Source: an uncultured Collinsella sp.
GTDB taxonomy: Bacteria; Actinomycetota; Coriobacteriia; Coriobacteriales; Coriobacteriaceae
DNA length: 23,203 nt
Assembly: GCA_902494465.1 (NCBI GenBank)
Contig: CABUTH010000010.1
Coordinates: forward strand, 1 to 23,203
Reading direction: 5' to 3'
Below, one piece after another: positions 7,400-14,791 of this stretch. Made by a program: the position numbers and the translations under genes. Under the pieces are notes generated by a model. That model made no database searches. It was not told where the DNA came from and saw only the letters and a program-made list of their open reading frames with translations. How positions within the stretch are numbered: position 1 is the stretch's first letter; every line of letters starts with the position of its first letter.

Positions 7400-8395
7400 C
7401 TACTCCGCTTCTCCGTCTACATCCAAACCGTCTAAACCAAACTTGTGCTCGACTTCCGCGCGCGTGGGAATCGATTGCTGAGCGCCCAGGCGCGACACCG
7501 TCACTGCCGAGGCGCGAGCACCCGCGGCCATGCACTCAAAGAGCGGCAAGCCCTCTAGACGAGCCGCCGCCAACGCGCCGATAAACGTATCGCCGGCGGC
7601 CGTCGTATCGACCACCGCGCTCGAAAGCGCCGGCATGCGCAGCGGCTCACCGCCATCGCCGAGCGTAACCGAGCCGGCGCCGCCCAACGTGATGACCGCA
7701 GCCCCGGCGCCCTTGTCGAGCAGCGCATTGAGCGCGGCGACGCAACTCGCATCATCCGTGGGCAGAATGCCCGTCAGCACCTGGCACTCGGTCTCGTTGG
7801 GGCAGACCAGGTCGACCGCTGGCCACGCTCCTGCCGGCAGGTCGCAGGCGGGCGCCGGGTTAAAGATCGTATAGAACCCCAGCTCGTGAGCGCAAGCAAG
7901 CGCCCCGGCCGTCGCCGCAAGGTCACATTCGCCCTGGGCGATAAAGACGCCGCCAGCAGCCGGGGCAATCTCGCTGGCATCGCCGTCGAGCTCGTCGGCC
8001 ACCAAGCGCCTCAGTGCGCGGGCAACGTCCTCGCCCGTAAGCGCATGGTTGGCGCCCGGCGACAGCACGATGCGGTTGTCGCTCTCACAGCGAATGATAG
8101 TCGCAGTACCGGTCTCCACGTCGTCGAGACGTGTCACGAACTCAACGCCCACGCCGGCATCCTGGAGCCCTGCCACAAGCGCATCGCCAAAGGTATCGCG
8201 CCCAACAGCGCCGATCATGCACGTGCGCGCACCCATGCGCGCAGCGGCAACGGCCTGATTGGCTCCCTTACCGCCGGCGTTGGTGATAAAACCGCTGCCA
8301 TCGACCGTCTCGCCCGCGCGCGGCATGCGCTCGCACGCCACCGAAAGGTCCATGTTCATGCTGCCGAACACCGCAACGATGCTGTGATCCGCCAT
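7400..8395 (-). CDS. rbsK: Ribokinase (PfkB family)
   Basis: 331 residues, PfkB family. The N-terminal signature VFGSMNMDLSV and the glycine-rich NAGGKGANQAVAAARMG segment are characteristic of ribokinases, as is VGRDTFGD. The C-terminal DTTAAGDTFIGALA motif carries the catalytic Asp and anion hole (usual form DTTGAGDTF, here Ala for Gly). The start is the ATG at 8395 with AGGAGG six bases before it; the frame extends 43 codons upstream without support. It is the first gene of a two-gene unit with the nucleoside hydrolase, supplying ATP-dependent phosphorylation of ribose released by it. Other PfkB substrates such as deoxyribose are possible, but the neighbour and motifs favour ribose. Confidence 0.9.
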   Translation of the reverse strand: MADHSIVAVFGSMNMDLSVACERMPRAGETVDGSGFITNAGGKGANQAVAAARMGARTCMIGAVGRDTFGDALVAGLQDAGVGVEFVTRLDDVETGTATIIRCESDNRIVLSPGANHALTGEDVARALRRLVADELDGDASEIAPAAGGVFIAQGECDLAATAGALACAHELGFYTIFNPAPACDLPAGAWPAVDLVCPNETECQVLTGILPTDDASCVAALNALLDKGAGAAVITLGGAGSVTLGDGGEPLRMPALSSAVVDTTAAGDTFIGALAAARLEGLPLFECMAAGARASAVTVSRLGAQQSIPTRAEVEHKFGLDGLDVDGEAE

Positions 8396-8471
8396 GGAAA
8401 CCTCCTCGTCTTCAGGCTTTGCGCCCACCGTCGACCAACGATTGTGCACTCTCGCACCCCCTATAACTTTA

Positions 8472-8489
8472 GTCCACTTTGATGTGGAC
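8472..8489. promoter_or_regulatory. GTCCAC-N6-GTGGAC palindrome in the divergent promoter region
   Basis: A perfect 6-bp inverted repeat (GTCCAC at 8472-8477, GTGGAC at 8484-8489) lies in the 187-base gap between the ribokinase start and the acyltransferase start. On the minus strand it sits just upstream of a possible -10 TTATAG (8466-8461), so it could be an operator for the ribokinase operon. No clear -35 was found. On the plus side TACAAT at 8538-8543 could be the acyltransferase -10. Confidence 0.35.
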
Positions 8490-8582
8490 GCGCGCTTGAG
8501 CTTGCGCCAGCAGCAAGCATTCACAGGGGCAGGCAGTTACAATGAAGGCGTGCTGATTATTCTCGTCATTGGATGATGTTTT

Positions 8583-10799
8583 ATGGAACAACTCTCGCAA
8601 TCGGGCTCGCGCGGTCGCCGCCGCACGGGCAACGAGCCGGCACCGCACGAACGCGTGAAGGGTGAACGCCGTGCCAACGAACCGCGACGCACCGCGAGCC
8701 CCCATCGTGCTTCTGCCAACAACGCGGGCCGCGCCAACACTCCCGCCGCGGAGCAGACGCCCACTCGCCCCAAGTCCCGCTACATCCCTGCACTCGACGG
8801 TCTGCGTACGCTCGCCGTCGTCGCGGTGGTGCTCTATCACCTTAACCTCACGTGGGCTCAGGGCGGCCTGCTTGGCGTCACGATCTTCTTTGTGCTTTCG
8901 GGCTATCTGATCACGCGCTTGCTGCTCAACGAAGTCGCTAAGACCGGCCGCATCGACCTTAAGAGCTTCTGGATTCGCCGCATCCGCCGCCTGGTCCCCG
9001 CCGTGGCAACGGTAGTGTTCGTGACCTGCGCGCTGTGCACCATCTTTAACCACGTGATGCTCACCAAGATGCGCCCCGACATCCTGCCATCGCTGCTGTT
9101 CTTCAACAACTGGTGGCAGATTGCCCAAAACGTCTCGTACTTCAACGCCCTAGGCGACCCCTCGCCGCTTACGCACTTTTGGTCGCTCGCCATCGAGGAA
9201 CAGTTCTACCTGGTTTGGCCCCCGCTGCTGCTCGCTATGGTATCCGTGCACATGAGCAAGCCCAACACGCGCCGCGTGGTTCTGGGCCTGGCTGCTGTCT
9301 CCGCCATCGCCATGATGGTGCTCTATAACCCCGCCGCCGACCCCAGCCGCGTGTACTACGGCACCGACACCCGCGTCTTCTCGCTGCTGCTGGGCGCCTG
9401 GATGGCCTTTATTCCCGATCGCGACCTGGCTCCGGTGCGTCTCGCTCGTCGTTTGGGGCTCAATCGCCTGGCTGGCGCCGCCAAGCACGGCAAGAACGCC
9501 GAGGGCAAGCATGACGCTACGACCGACGGCGCAGCCGAGACCGTCCCGGCACAGCCGAGTGCCCTCGTGCGCTTTTGGTCCTCGCCCGCATCCATCGATA
9601 TGTTGGGCGTCGTGGGTCTGGTTGGCCTTGCCGCCATGGTCGCGCTCACCAACGGCTACACCGCGTTCCAGTATCGCGGCGGCACGCTGTTATGCTCCAT
9701 CCTCACACTCATGGTCATCGCGGCCTGCGTGCAGCCCCAGGGAATGCTTGCCCGCGCACTGTCCGCCGAGCCGCTCGTGTGGGTTGGCAAGCGCTCGTAC
9801 AGCATCTACCTGTGGCACTATCCGCTACTGTTGCTCATGAACCCGGTCGCCAACATCAACGATACGCCCTGGTGGCAGTACATTTTGCAGGTACTGCTGG
9901 TGATCGCCGTAGCCGAATGCTCATATCGCTTTATCGAGACGCCGTTTAGAAAGGGCGCCTTTGGGCGCACCGTATCCGAGTTCCGCGACGGCACCACCAC
10001 GCCCGCCAACTGGGTGCGCGCGCATATTCCCGCGTGCGCCACTTGCGGCATCGTGCTTGTTATCGCGCTGGGCGGCCTGATCTTTGTGCCGGAGACTTCC
10101 GCACTGAGCGGTGAGGGCGCCGAAGTCCTCAACAAGGAAGCCAAAAACACCGCGCCCACCGACCAGCAGGCGGCCGACGACACCGACAAGGACAACGACG
10201 GCTTCCCCGATGGATCCTACGACCTGCTGATGATCGGTGACTCCGTGTCGCTGCGCGCCGTTGATTCCTTTGACGGCGTGTTCCCGCACAGTCACATCGA
10301 TGCCGAAAAGGGCCGCCAGTTTGATGCGGGCCGCGCGACATTTGAGGGCTATCTCCAACAGAACCTTGCCGGCAAGATCGTGGTCTTTGCACTGGGCACC
10401 AACGGCTTGGTAACCGACGACCAGATCGACGCCATCATGACCGATGCAGGAGACAAGCGTATTGTGGTGTTTGTGAACACGCGCAGCCCGCAGCCGTGGG
10501 TCGGCTCTACCAACCAGGCCATCGCCAACGCCGCTACGCGCTACAAGAACGTGCGCGTTATCGACTGGTACGGATACAGTGCCAATCGCAACGACCTGTT
10601 CGATGGCGATGGCACGCACCTGTCGACCACTGGCGTGACTGAGTACCTCAACTTGATCCACGATGCAGTCAAGAAGGACCTGCCCGTGCATCCCGAGGAT
10701 CACGTCAACGATCCGCAGCCGGCGGCCGTCAAGTCTGCCACCGACGCGCTCGTCAATGCGCTCGCTCTCAAGCCGCACAAGCTGGGCGCCGACAAGTAA
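8583..10799 (+). CDS. Membrane O-acyltransferase with SGNH domain (OafA/OatA-like)
   Basis: 738 residues with two parts. Residues 1-65 are basic, polar and probably disordered in the cytoplasm. The acyltransferase-3 membrane domain starts with YIPALDGLRTLAVVAVVLYH (His86 in the conserved position) and runs through about ten membrane helices to about residue 460, including RRIRRLVPAVATVVF and SLAIEEQFYLVWP. After one more membrane helix (about 478-500) and an acidic linker comes an extracytoplasmic SGNH esterase/transferase domain: GDS with Ser554, GTNG with Asn607 and DGTHLS with Asp676 and His679, so the triad looks intact. This architecture moves acetyl groups across the membrane onto peptidoglycan (OatA) or other surface glycans. 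The start follows only a weak GGATGATG. No glycan cluster flanks it, so the acceptor is unknown. Confidence 0.9.
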   Translation: MEQLSQSGSRGRRRTGNEPAPHERVKGERRANEPRRTASPHRASANNAGRANTPAAEQTPTRPKSRYIPALDGLRTLAVVAVVLYHLNLTWAQGGLLGVTIFFVLSGYLITRLLLNEVAKTGRIDLKSFWIRRIRRLVPAVATVVFVTCALCTIFNHVMLTKMRPDILPSLLFFNNWWQIAQNVSYFNALGDPSPLTHFWSLAIEEQFYLVWPPLLLAMVSVHMSKPNTRRVVLGLAAVSAIAMMVLYNPAADPSRVYYGTDTRVFSLLLGAWMAFIPDRDLAPVRLARRLGLNRLAGAAKHGKNAEGKHDATTDGAAETVPAQPSALVRFWSSPASIDMLGVVGLVGLAAMVALTNGYTAFQYRGGTLLCSILTLMVIAACVQPQGMLARALSAEPLVWVGKRSYSIYLWHYPLLLLMNPVANINDTPWWQYILQVLLVIAVAECSYRFIETPFRKGAFGRTVSEFRDGTTTPANWVRAHIPACATCGIVLVIALGGLIFVPETSALSGEGAEVLNKEAKNTAPTDQQAADDTDKDNDGFPDGSYDLLMIGDSVSLRAVDSFDGVFPHSHIDAEKGRQFDAGRATFEGYLQQNLAGKIVVFALGTNGLVTDDQIDAIMTDAGDKRIVVFVNTRSPQPWVGSTNQAIANAATRYKNVRVIDWYGYSANRNDLFDGDGTHLSTTGVTEYLNLIHDAVKKDLPVHPEDHVNDPQPAAVKSATDALVNALALKPHKLGADK

Positions 10800-10822
10800 C
10801 CTGCAGCGCAAACTTCCCACAT

Positions 10823-10860
10823 CCGGAGGGGATGCCCGCCACGGCAGGCACCCCCTCCGG
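10823..10860 (+). terminator. GC-rich terminator hairpin after the acyltransferase
   Basis: CCGGAGGGG (10823-10831) pairs perfectly with CCCCTCCGG (10852-10860), with an inner TGCC/GGCA stem. It starts 23 bases past the stop codon. There is no T-run after it, so termination strength is uncertain, but position and stem strongly suggest a transcript end. Confidence 0.6.
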
Positions 10861-10861
10861 C

Positions 10862-10910
10862 AGTTAGGGACGTTCCTTATGTGTCGGCACCTAGGGACAC
10901 TCCTGGCACA
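10862..10910. repeat. REP-like intergenic palindrome (GGGAC family)
   Basis: Contains AGTTAGGGACGTTCCTTA followed by GTGTCGGCACCTAGGGACAC, so the TAGGGAC core occurs twice with GTGTC and GGCAC arms able to fold. It resembles the GGGGAC elements at 1746-1776, 14756-14787 and 23152-23197. Such extragenic palindromes are commonly spread by IS200-like (RAYT) transposases; none is encoded here. Confidence 0.5.
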
Positions 10911-11032
10911 GCCGAGGAACGCCCTCCTTGCGACCGAATTCTGGGCGCCTCGCCACCCCGAACGTTGTTTCCAAGCCCACACCCGCAGCAAACAACCCAA
11001 AATCACTCTTTTCGAGCCGGCTCCAAGAGGTC

Positions 11033-11262
11033 GTGGACAAAAAGGGGCAAATATGAGTACTGTTACCATTTTAGTAGCAGGCAAAATCACCCAAAATGAC
11101 GTCCGAGCGACCCCTACAACCCCCTAAAGCAGCCAACCTGACTGGTTTAAGACATATTGGAGCCAATTTTAATGAACATACTATCGGCTATGTCCATTAT
11201 CTTCTTGGATGTAAATGCTATTCACTTAGCAACAGTACTCATATTTGGCATTTTTTGTCCAC
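11033..11262. repeat. AT-rich element bounded by 32-bp inverted repeats (MITE-like)
   Basis: The left arm starts GTGGACAAAAAGGGGC and continues AAATATGAGTACTGTT to 11064. The right arm, read on the minus strand from 11262, starts GTGGACAAAAAATGCC and continues AAATATGAGTACTGTT to 11231. They match at 29 of 32 positions. Between them lies AT-rich sequence with an internal stem GACATA/TATGTC (11151-11156, 11189-11194). Terminal inverted repeats, small size, foreign composition and no ORF resemble a MITE or a large extragenic palindrome. No clear target-site duplication was seen. Confidence 0.55.
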
Positions 11263-11290
11263 TGCCATATAACTAATGCCCTATAGCGGG

Positions 11291-11326
11291 CAAAAAACAG
11301 GCCGCAGTCCATCGCTACGGCCTGTT
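11291..11326 (-). terminator. Intrinsic terminator of the Mg-transport operon
   Basis: AACAGGCCG (11296-11304) pairs perfectly with CGGCCTGTT (11318-11326). On the minus strand the stem is followed by a TTTTTT run and then GCCCGC. It lies 18 bases after the Nramp stop codon and is a textbook intrinsic terminator. Confidence 0.9.
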
Positions 11327-11344
11327 CGGAAGCAAAAGTGGGCG

Positions 11345-12607
11345 CTAAGCGCTGTAGCCCATCGCCTGCAGGACAAACATGACGACCGTCAGCACCGTAA
11401 TCACGGCGATAGTCGCCCACGTGAGCACGTTCCACACGCGGCCGTTGCGGTTGGCACCCATAATGTGACGGTCGGCGGCGATAACCACCTGGAACACCAG
11501 AACCACGGGCAGTAGCACGCCATTGATGACCTGCGAGGTCATCATAATCTGGAACAGATCGACACCGGGCATAAGCACCAGCACGGCAGAAATACCGATG
11601 ATGGCAGTAATGATGCCGCGATAGACCGGGGCCTCGTCCCAGCTGCGGTCGGCACCGCGCTCCCAGCCAAATGCCTCGCAGATAGCGCTCGACGTAACGC
11701 CCGGCAGCACGCAGGCAGCCAAGAAGCTCGCCGCGACCAGGCCCGAGGCAAACAGTACCGTAGACCACTGGCCCGCAATAGGCTCCAGCGCGCGGGCGGC
11801 ATCGGCAGCATCGCTAATCTGAATACCCGCCGGGAACAGCACCGTGCCGGTCGTGATGATAATAAAGCCGGCAATGATATCGGCAGCGATCGAGCCGCTC
11901 ACGGTATCAATACGCTGCAGCACGATGTCGTCCTCGCCCGCGTTCTTATCGACCACGTTGTTCTGCGCCAAGAAAATCATCCACGGCGCGATGGTGGTAC
12001 CGATCGTTGCGACCACGAGCGACACGTAGCTGGGGTCATTTTGAATGTTAGGCACGACCAGGTCGACCGCGACCTCACCCCAGTTGGGGCCAGCCATAAA
12101 CGCGGCGACGATATAGGTCACGAACACGCAGCTCACCAGCAGCAGAATCTTCTCGATGCGCTGGAAACTACCCGACATGGTAAGCATCCATACCAGCAGC
12201 GCCACCAACGGCACCGAGATGCTCGCCGGCACGCCAAAGAGAGCAAGACCGCTGGCGATGCCCGCAAACTCCGAAATGGTCACAGCCGTGTTGGCGATCA
12301 GCAGCGCTGCCATAGCAAGTACACTCTTGCGCACGCCAAAGCGCTCGCGAATGAGCGATGCCAGGCCCTTACCCGTGACGCAGCCGCAGCGCGCCGCGGT
12401 CTCCTGCGTCACGATGAGCAGCACAGTCATGACGGGAAGCATCCAGAGCATCTTGTAGCCATAGCTGGCGCCCGCGCTGGAATACGTTGCAATGCCGCCG
12501 GCGTCATTGCCCGAAAGCGCCGCCAGCAGACCGGGACCCATAGCGCCAAAGATGGCCGCGATGGTCAGCTTTTGCTTGGTACCCGACTTTTGCTTGGTAT
12601 TTTGCAC
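11345..12607 (-). CDS. Nramp/SLC11-family divalent metal transporter, Mg-type (NRMT-like)
   Basis: 420-residue integral membrane protein of the Nramp fold. The first-helix motif, DPGN in Mn/Fe transporters, is DAGG here (35-38, in LSGNDAGGIATYSSAGASYGY). The helix-6 motif around the metal-binding Met (usually MPH) is APW (207-209, in GTTIAPWMIFLAQNN). Loss of the soft Met ligand and of the Asn is the hallmark of the NRMT clade, which carries hydrated Mg2+ (EleNRMT of Eggerthella lenta is the described example). The start is a GTG at 12607 with AGGTGG four bases upstream; no ATG lies nearby. It follows the MgtE-like gene by 8 bases and is followed by a strong terminator. Pairing with an MgtE-like sensor protein supports Mg2+. 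Family certain; Mg2+ specificity inferred. Confidence 0.85.
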   Translation of the reverse strand: MQNTKQKSGTKQKLTIAAIFGAMGPGLLAALSGNDAGGIATYSSAGASYGYKMLWMLPVMTVLLIVTQETAARCGCVTGKGLASLIRERFGVRKSVLAMAALLIANTAVTISEFAGIASGLALFGVPASISVPLVALLVWMLTMSGSFQRIEKILLLVSCVFVTYIVAAFMAGPNWGEVAVDLVVPNIQNDPSYVSLVVATIGTTIAPWMIFLAQNNVVDKNAGEDDIVLQRIDTVSGSIAADIIAGFIIITTGTVLFPAGIQISDAADAARALEPIAGQWSTVLFASGLVAASFLAACVLPGVTSSAICEAFGWERGADRSWDEAPVYRGIITAIIGISAVLVLMPGVDLFQIMMTSQVINGVLLPVVLVFQVVIAADRHIMGANRNGRVWNVLTWATIAVITVLTVVMFVLQAMGYSA

Positions 12608-12615
12608 GCGACCAC

Positions 12616-14460
12616 CTAACCCATGACTGACATGGCGAGCAGCACCGCGGCGATGCAATACGCCACACACGAAATCATGACGGCAATGACGTTCATGGCG
12701 GTGCCCGACGTGTTGAGGTCATGCTCGTCACGCCAGAACAGCACCATCAGGTAAATCACGGCGCTCATGTTGCCAACCAGGCAAATGATGGCAGCGATAT
12801 TAAAGCACCCGGTAAAGAGTTGCTCCTCAAACATGGGCGCATCGAGGAACGCAGCGGTGCGCACCAGCTGGGCGCACAGGTAGGTCACGAGTGACAGAAT
12901 CAGGCCCATGCCCGTGCTCTGGAAGAAAAACCCCAGATACGGCTTGGGCTCGTCGTCGTGACCGTCATACTCCAGGAAGTAGTTCTTGACGAACGACACC
13001 ATGCGCGAGGCCGCCAGCAGCACGAGCGGCATGGCGCACATGGGGAACACCACCAGATGCGCGGAGCCGAGCGCCGTTCCCAGCACGGTCGCCATGATGC
13101 ACGACGCGATGCCCCATACAACAACCCAGTACTGGCGATGCACGAACCAGCTGAGCACATTCGTCGAGTCATCGGACGCGCTGTCGCCCGAGCCGACGCC
13201 GGCGATCTGCAGGTCCTCCTGATGCTCCTCGGCGATAACGTCCATGGCGTCGTCGAAGGTCACGATACCCAGGATGTGGCGGTTCTCGTCGCAGACGGGG
13301 ATGGCGACCAGGTCATACTTGGTCATCTCGTCCGTCACGTCTTCCTGGTCCTCGTCGGGCGACACATAGACCAGGTCGCGATAGGCCAGCTGGCCCAGCG
13401 TAGCGTCGTGATCGGCTACGATCAGTGTGTGCAGCGAAAGCACGCCGGTCAGCATGCCGCTCGGATCCTCGGTATAGACGTAGTAGACGCTCTCGAAGTC
13501 CTCGTCGAGCTCGCGAATCGCCTCGATGGCGTCACCGACCGTTGCCGTGGCGGGCAGGGAGACAAACTCCGAGGTCATGATGCGGCCGGCGGTGTTGTCC
13601 TCATACCCCAGCAGATTACGAATCGCCTTCTCCTCCTTGACGCCCATCAGGCGCAGGAGCTTCTCGGCCTTCTCATAATCGAGCTCATCGATCAGGTCGG
13701 CAGCGTCGTCCGGGTCCATCATGGCCAGCATCGACGATGCGTCCGTGTCGGACAGGCCCTCGAGCATCTCGGTCATAAGCTCGTCGTCATCGAACTCCGA
13801 GATGGCCTCGGCGGCCTGGGCGGTATCGAGCTGCGCAAACACCTGCGCACGTAGGCGCGGGTCGAGCTGCTCGATAATGTCGGCGATGTCGGCAGGATGC
13901 AGCTCGCCGAGCGTCTTGTGCGACACCGAGAGTTGAATGTTCTTGGTCGAGCGGTCGAGCAGGTCCATGTAGGACCAAGCGATGATATCCTCGCTGAGAG
14001 GCTTGCCCAGGTGCTTCATAAAGCCTTCGACGATATGCTCGAGCGCGGGGCTGATGGCGCGTAGCAGACCGCGGGCACCGACCTCGGCACCCAACAGGCG
14101 CAGCTGGTTTTCGCCCGACATGGAAAACTTGATGTCGTTGACGCGCACGACCTTCATGCCCTGCGTATCGACGATCTGCTTGTTGAGCACGTCACGCGCC
14201 AGCAACAGCTCGGTCGGCTGCAGGTACGAGAAGCGAATATTGGTGGCAGACGTATTGAGATACACGCCTGTCTCATCGATACGGTCGACCCATTTGCGCC
14301 AGCTGATCATAAACGGCGTCTTGCCGGGGCCGCGGAACGCGAGCGACGTCACGTGAGGAAAAACTTCGCCGGTAGCAATGCCAAAATCGTTGACCACGCC
14401 GAGCTTTTCGCCGTCGACGTCCAGGACCGGCAATTTGAGCATCTCACTCAGATAATTCAA
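12616..14460 (-). CDS. PRC-barrel / MgtE_N / CBS-pair / 5-TM membrane protein
   Basis: 614 residues with an unusual order. A PRC-barrel (about 1-80), a second PRC-like stretch (88-140), the MgtE N-terminal helical superhelix (about 160-290, HPADIADIIEQLD, DPDDAADLIDEL), two CBS domains (about 293-350 and 355-412), then five predicted membrane helices (443-465, 467-488, 508-533, 548-576, 587-612). The cytosolic half is the Mg2+-sensing gate of MgtE channels. The membrane half has the MgtE helix number but I do not see the MgtE pore signature, so it may not be a channel itself. An in-frame stop lies at 14475-14473 and the only start is TTG at 14460 with GGGGAG five bases before it. It forms an operon with the NRMT-like Nramp gene, suggesting an Mg2+ sensor or regulator for that carrier. 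Confidence 0.85.
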   Translation of the reverse strand: MNYLSEMLKLPVLDVDGEKLGVVNDFGIATGEVFPHVTSLAFRGPGKTPFMISWRKWVDRIDETGVYLNTSATNIRFSYLQPTELLLARDVLNKQIVDTQGMKVVRVNDIKFSMSGENQLRLLGAEVGARGLLRAISPALEHIVEGFMKHLGKPLSEDIIAWSYMDLLDRSTKNIQLSVSHKTLGELHPADIADIIEQLDPRLRAQVFAQLDTAQAAEAISEFDDDELMTEMLEGLSDTDASSMLAMMDPDDAADLIDELDYEKAEKLLRLMGVKEEKAIRNLLGYEDNTAGRIMTSEFVSLPATATVGDAIEAIRELDEDFESVYYVYTEDPSGMLTGVLSLHTLIVADHDATLGQLAYRDLVYVSPDEDQEDVTDEMTKYDLVAIPVCDENRHILGIVTFDDAMDVIAEEHQEDLQIAGVGSGDSASDDSTNVLSWFVHRQYWVVVWGIASCIMATVLGTALGSAHLVVFPMCAMPLVLLAASRMVSFVKNYFLEYDGHDDEPKPYLGFFFQSTGMGLILSLVTYLCAQLVRTAAFLDAPMFEEQLFTGCFNIAAIICLVGNMSAVIYLMVLFWRDEHDLNTSGTAMNVIAVMISCVAYCIAAVLLAMSVMG

Positions 14461-14476
14461 TGGTGCTCCCCATCAT
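14444..14476 (-). CDS. Possible 10-codon leader peptide overlapping the MgtE-like start
   Basis: ATGATGGGG begins at 14476 with a strong GGAGG four bases upstream (14485-14481), a better ribosome site than the TTG of the downstream gene. It encodes MMGSTIELSE and stops at TGA (14446-14444), inside the first codons of the MgtE-like gene in another frame. Its GGAGG is also the end of an 11-bp hairpin arm. It could couple or attenuate translation of the transporter gene. No homologue is known to me. Confidence 0.35.
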   Translation of the reverse strand: MMGSTIELSE

Positions 14477-14480
14477 TATT

Positions 14481-14680
14481 CCTCCGGACGCGGCCGCGCG
14501 TGCGGCGTCCGGAGGCTTCTGGATATGTATACGCATGCGCGGGCGGCACGCCGCTCGACGCTTACACCCCGTGCATGCGCAAAAAGCACCTGCATGGGGT
14601 CATCGACTGTATGGTCGAGGTTTGGATTTCACCTGTAACCTTTCTCTTGACCCTCATTAACCGCAGTAACTATAGCATCA
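14481..14680 (-). promoter_or_regulatory. Structured 5' leader and promoter of the Mg operon
   Basis: On the minus strand an extended -10 (TGC-TATAGT, TATAGT at 14674-14669) has no strong -35. The roughly 200-nt leader then contains TCGAC/GTCGA (14603-14607, 14614-14618), a ten-position stem with one mismatch (14566-14575 with 14591-14600) and an 11-bp perfect stem CCTCCGGACGC/GCGTCCGGAGG (14481-14491, 14505-14515). The last arm contains the GGAGG of the small upstream ORF, so folding would hide it. I do not recognise the M-box Mg2+ riboswitch core; this may be an unclassified regulatory RNA. No other gene is seen between 14461 and 14788. Confidence 0.5.
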
Positions 14681-14754
14681 GCATCGCCCAGCGGCATCGA
14701 ATTTATGCGCTGCACATTGCAGGCATACCAAACGCTGACGTATCCGTGACATAG

Positions 14755-14791
14755 CCATTGGGGACGTTCTTAAACGACTACCCAATGACTA
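14755..14791. repeat. REP-like palindrome at the 3' end of the NodB-like gene
   Basis: CATTGGG (14756-14762) pairs with CCCAATG (14781-14787), enclosing GACGTTCTTAAACGACTA. The right arm abuts the stop codon of the polysaccharide-deacetylase-like gene. The same ATTGGGGACG and CTTAAA words occur in the repeat at 23152-23197. It may also act as the transcript end of that gene. Confidence 0.6.

Larger units (their letters stand above)
10800..11344. other. 545-base intergenic region without a convincing gene
   Basis: The gap between the acyltransferase and Nramp genes holds a GC-rich terminator, a GGGAC-type palindromic repeat, an AT-rich element bounded by inverted repeats (11033-11262) and the Nramp terminator. 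The stretch from about 11135 to 11290 is clearly richer in A/T than all flanking DNA. A 24-codon frame starting at 11053 inside the left repeat arm is the only coding possibility and is not supported by homology. Confidence 0.6.

Noticed and set aside
9921..11090. Minus-strand open frame of 389 codons opposite the acyltransferase 3' end
   Set aside because: Mostly antisense to the SGNH domain and then non-coding repeat sequence; no motif.
11053..11127. 24-codon frame beginning MSTVTILVAG inside the inverted-repeat element
   Set aside because: Has a GGGG before ATG, but lies in a repeat arm whose twin stops after 6 codons. Listed only as part of the element, not as a gene.
14481..14680. M-box (ykoK) Mg2+ riboswitch or cobalamin riboswitch before the Mg operon
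   Set aside because: The conserved core sequences of either class were not found by eye; GGTGAAATCC resembles part of a cobalamin element but the rest does not follow.
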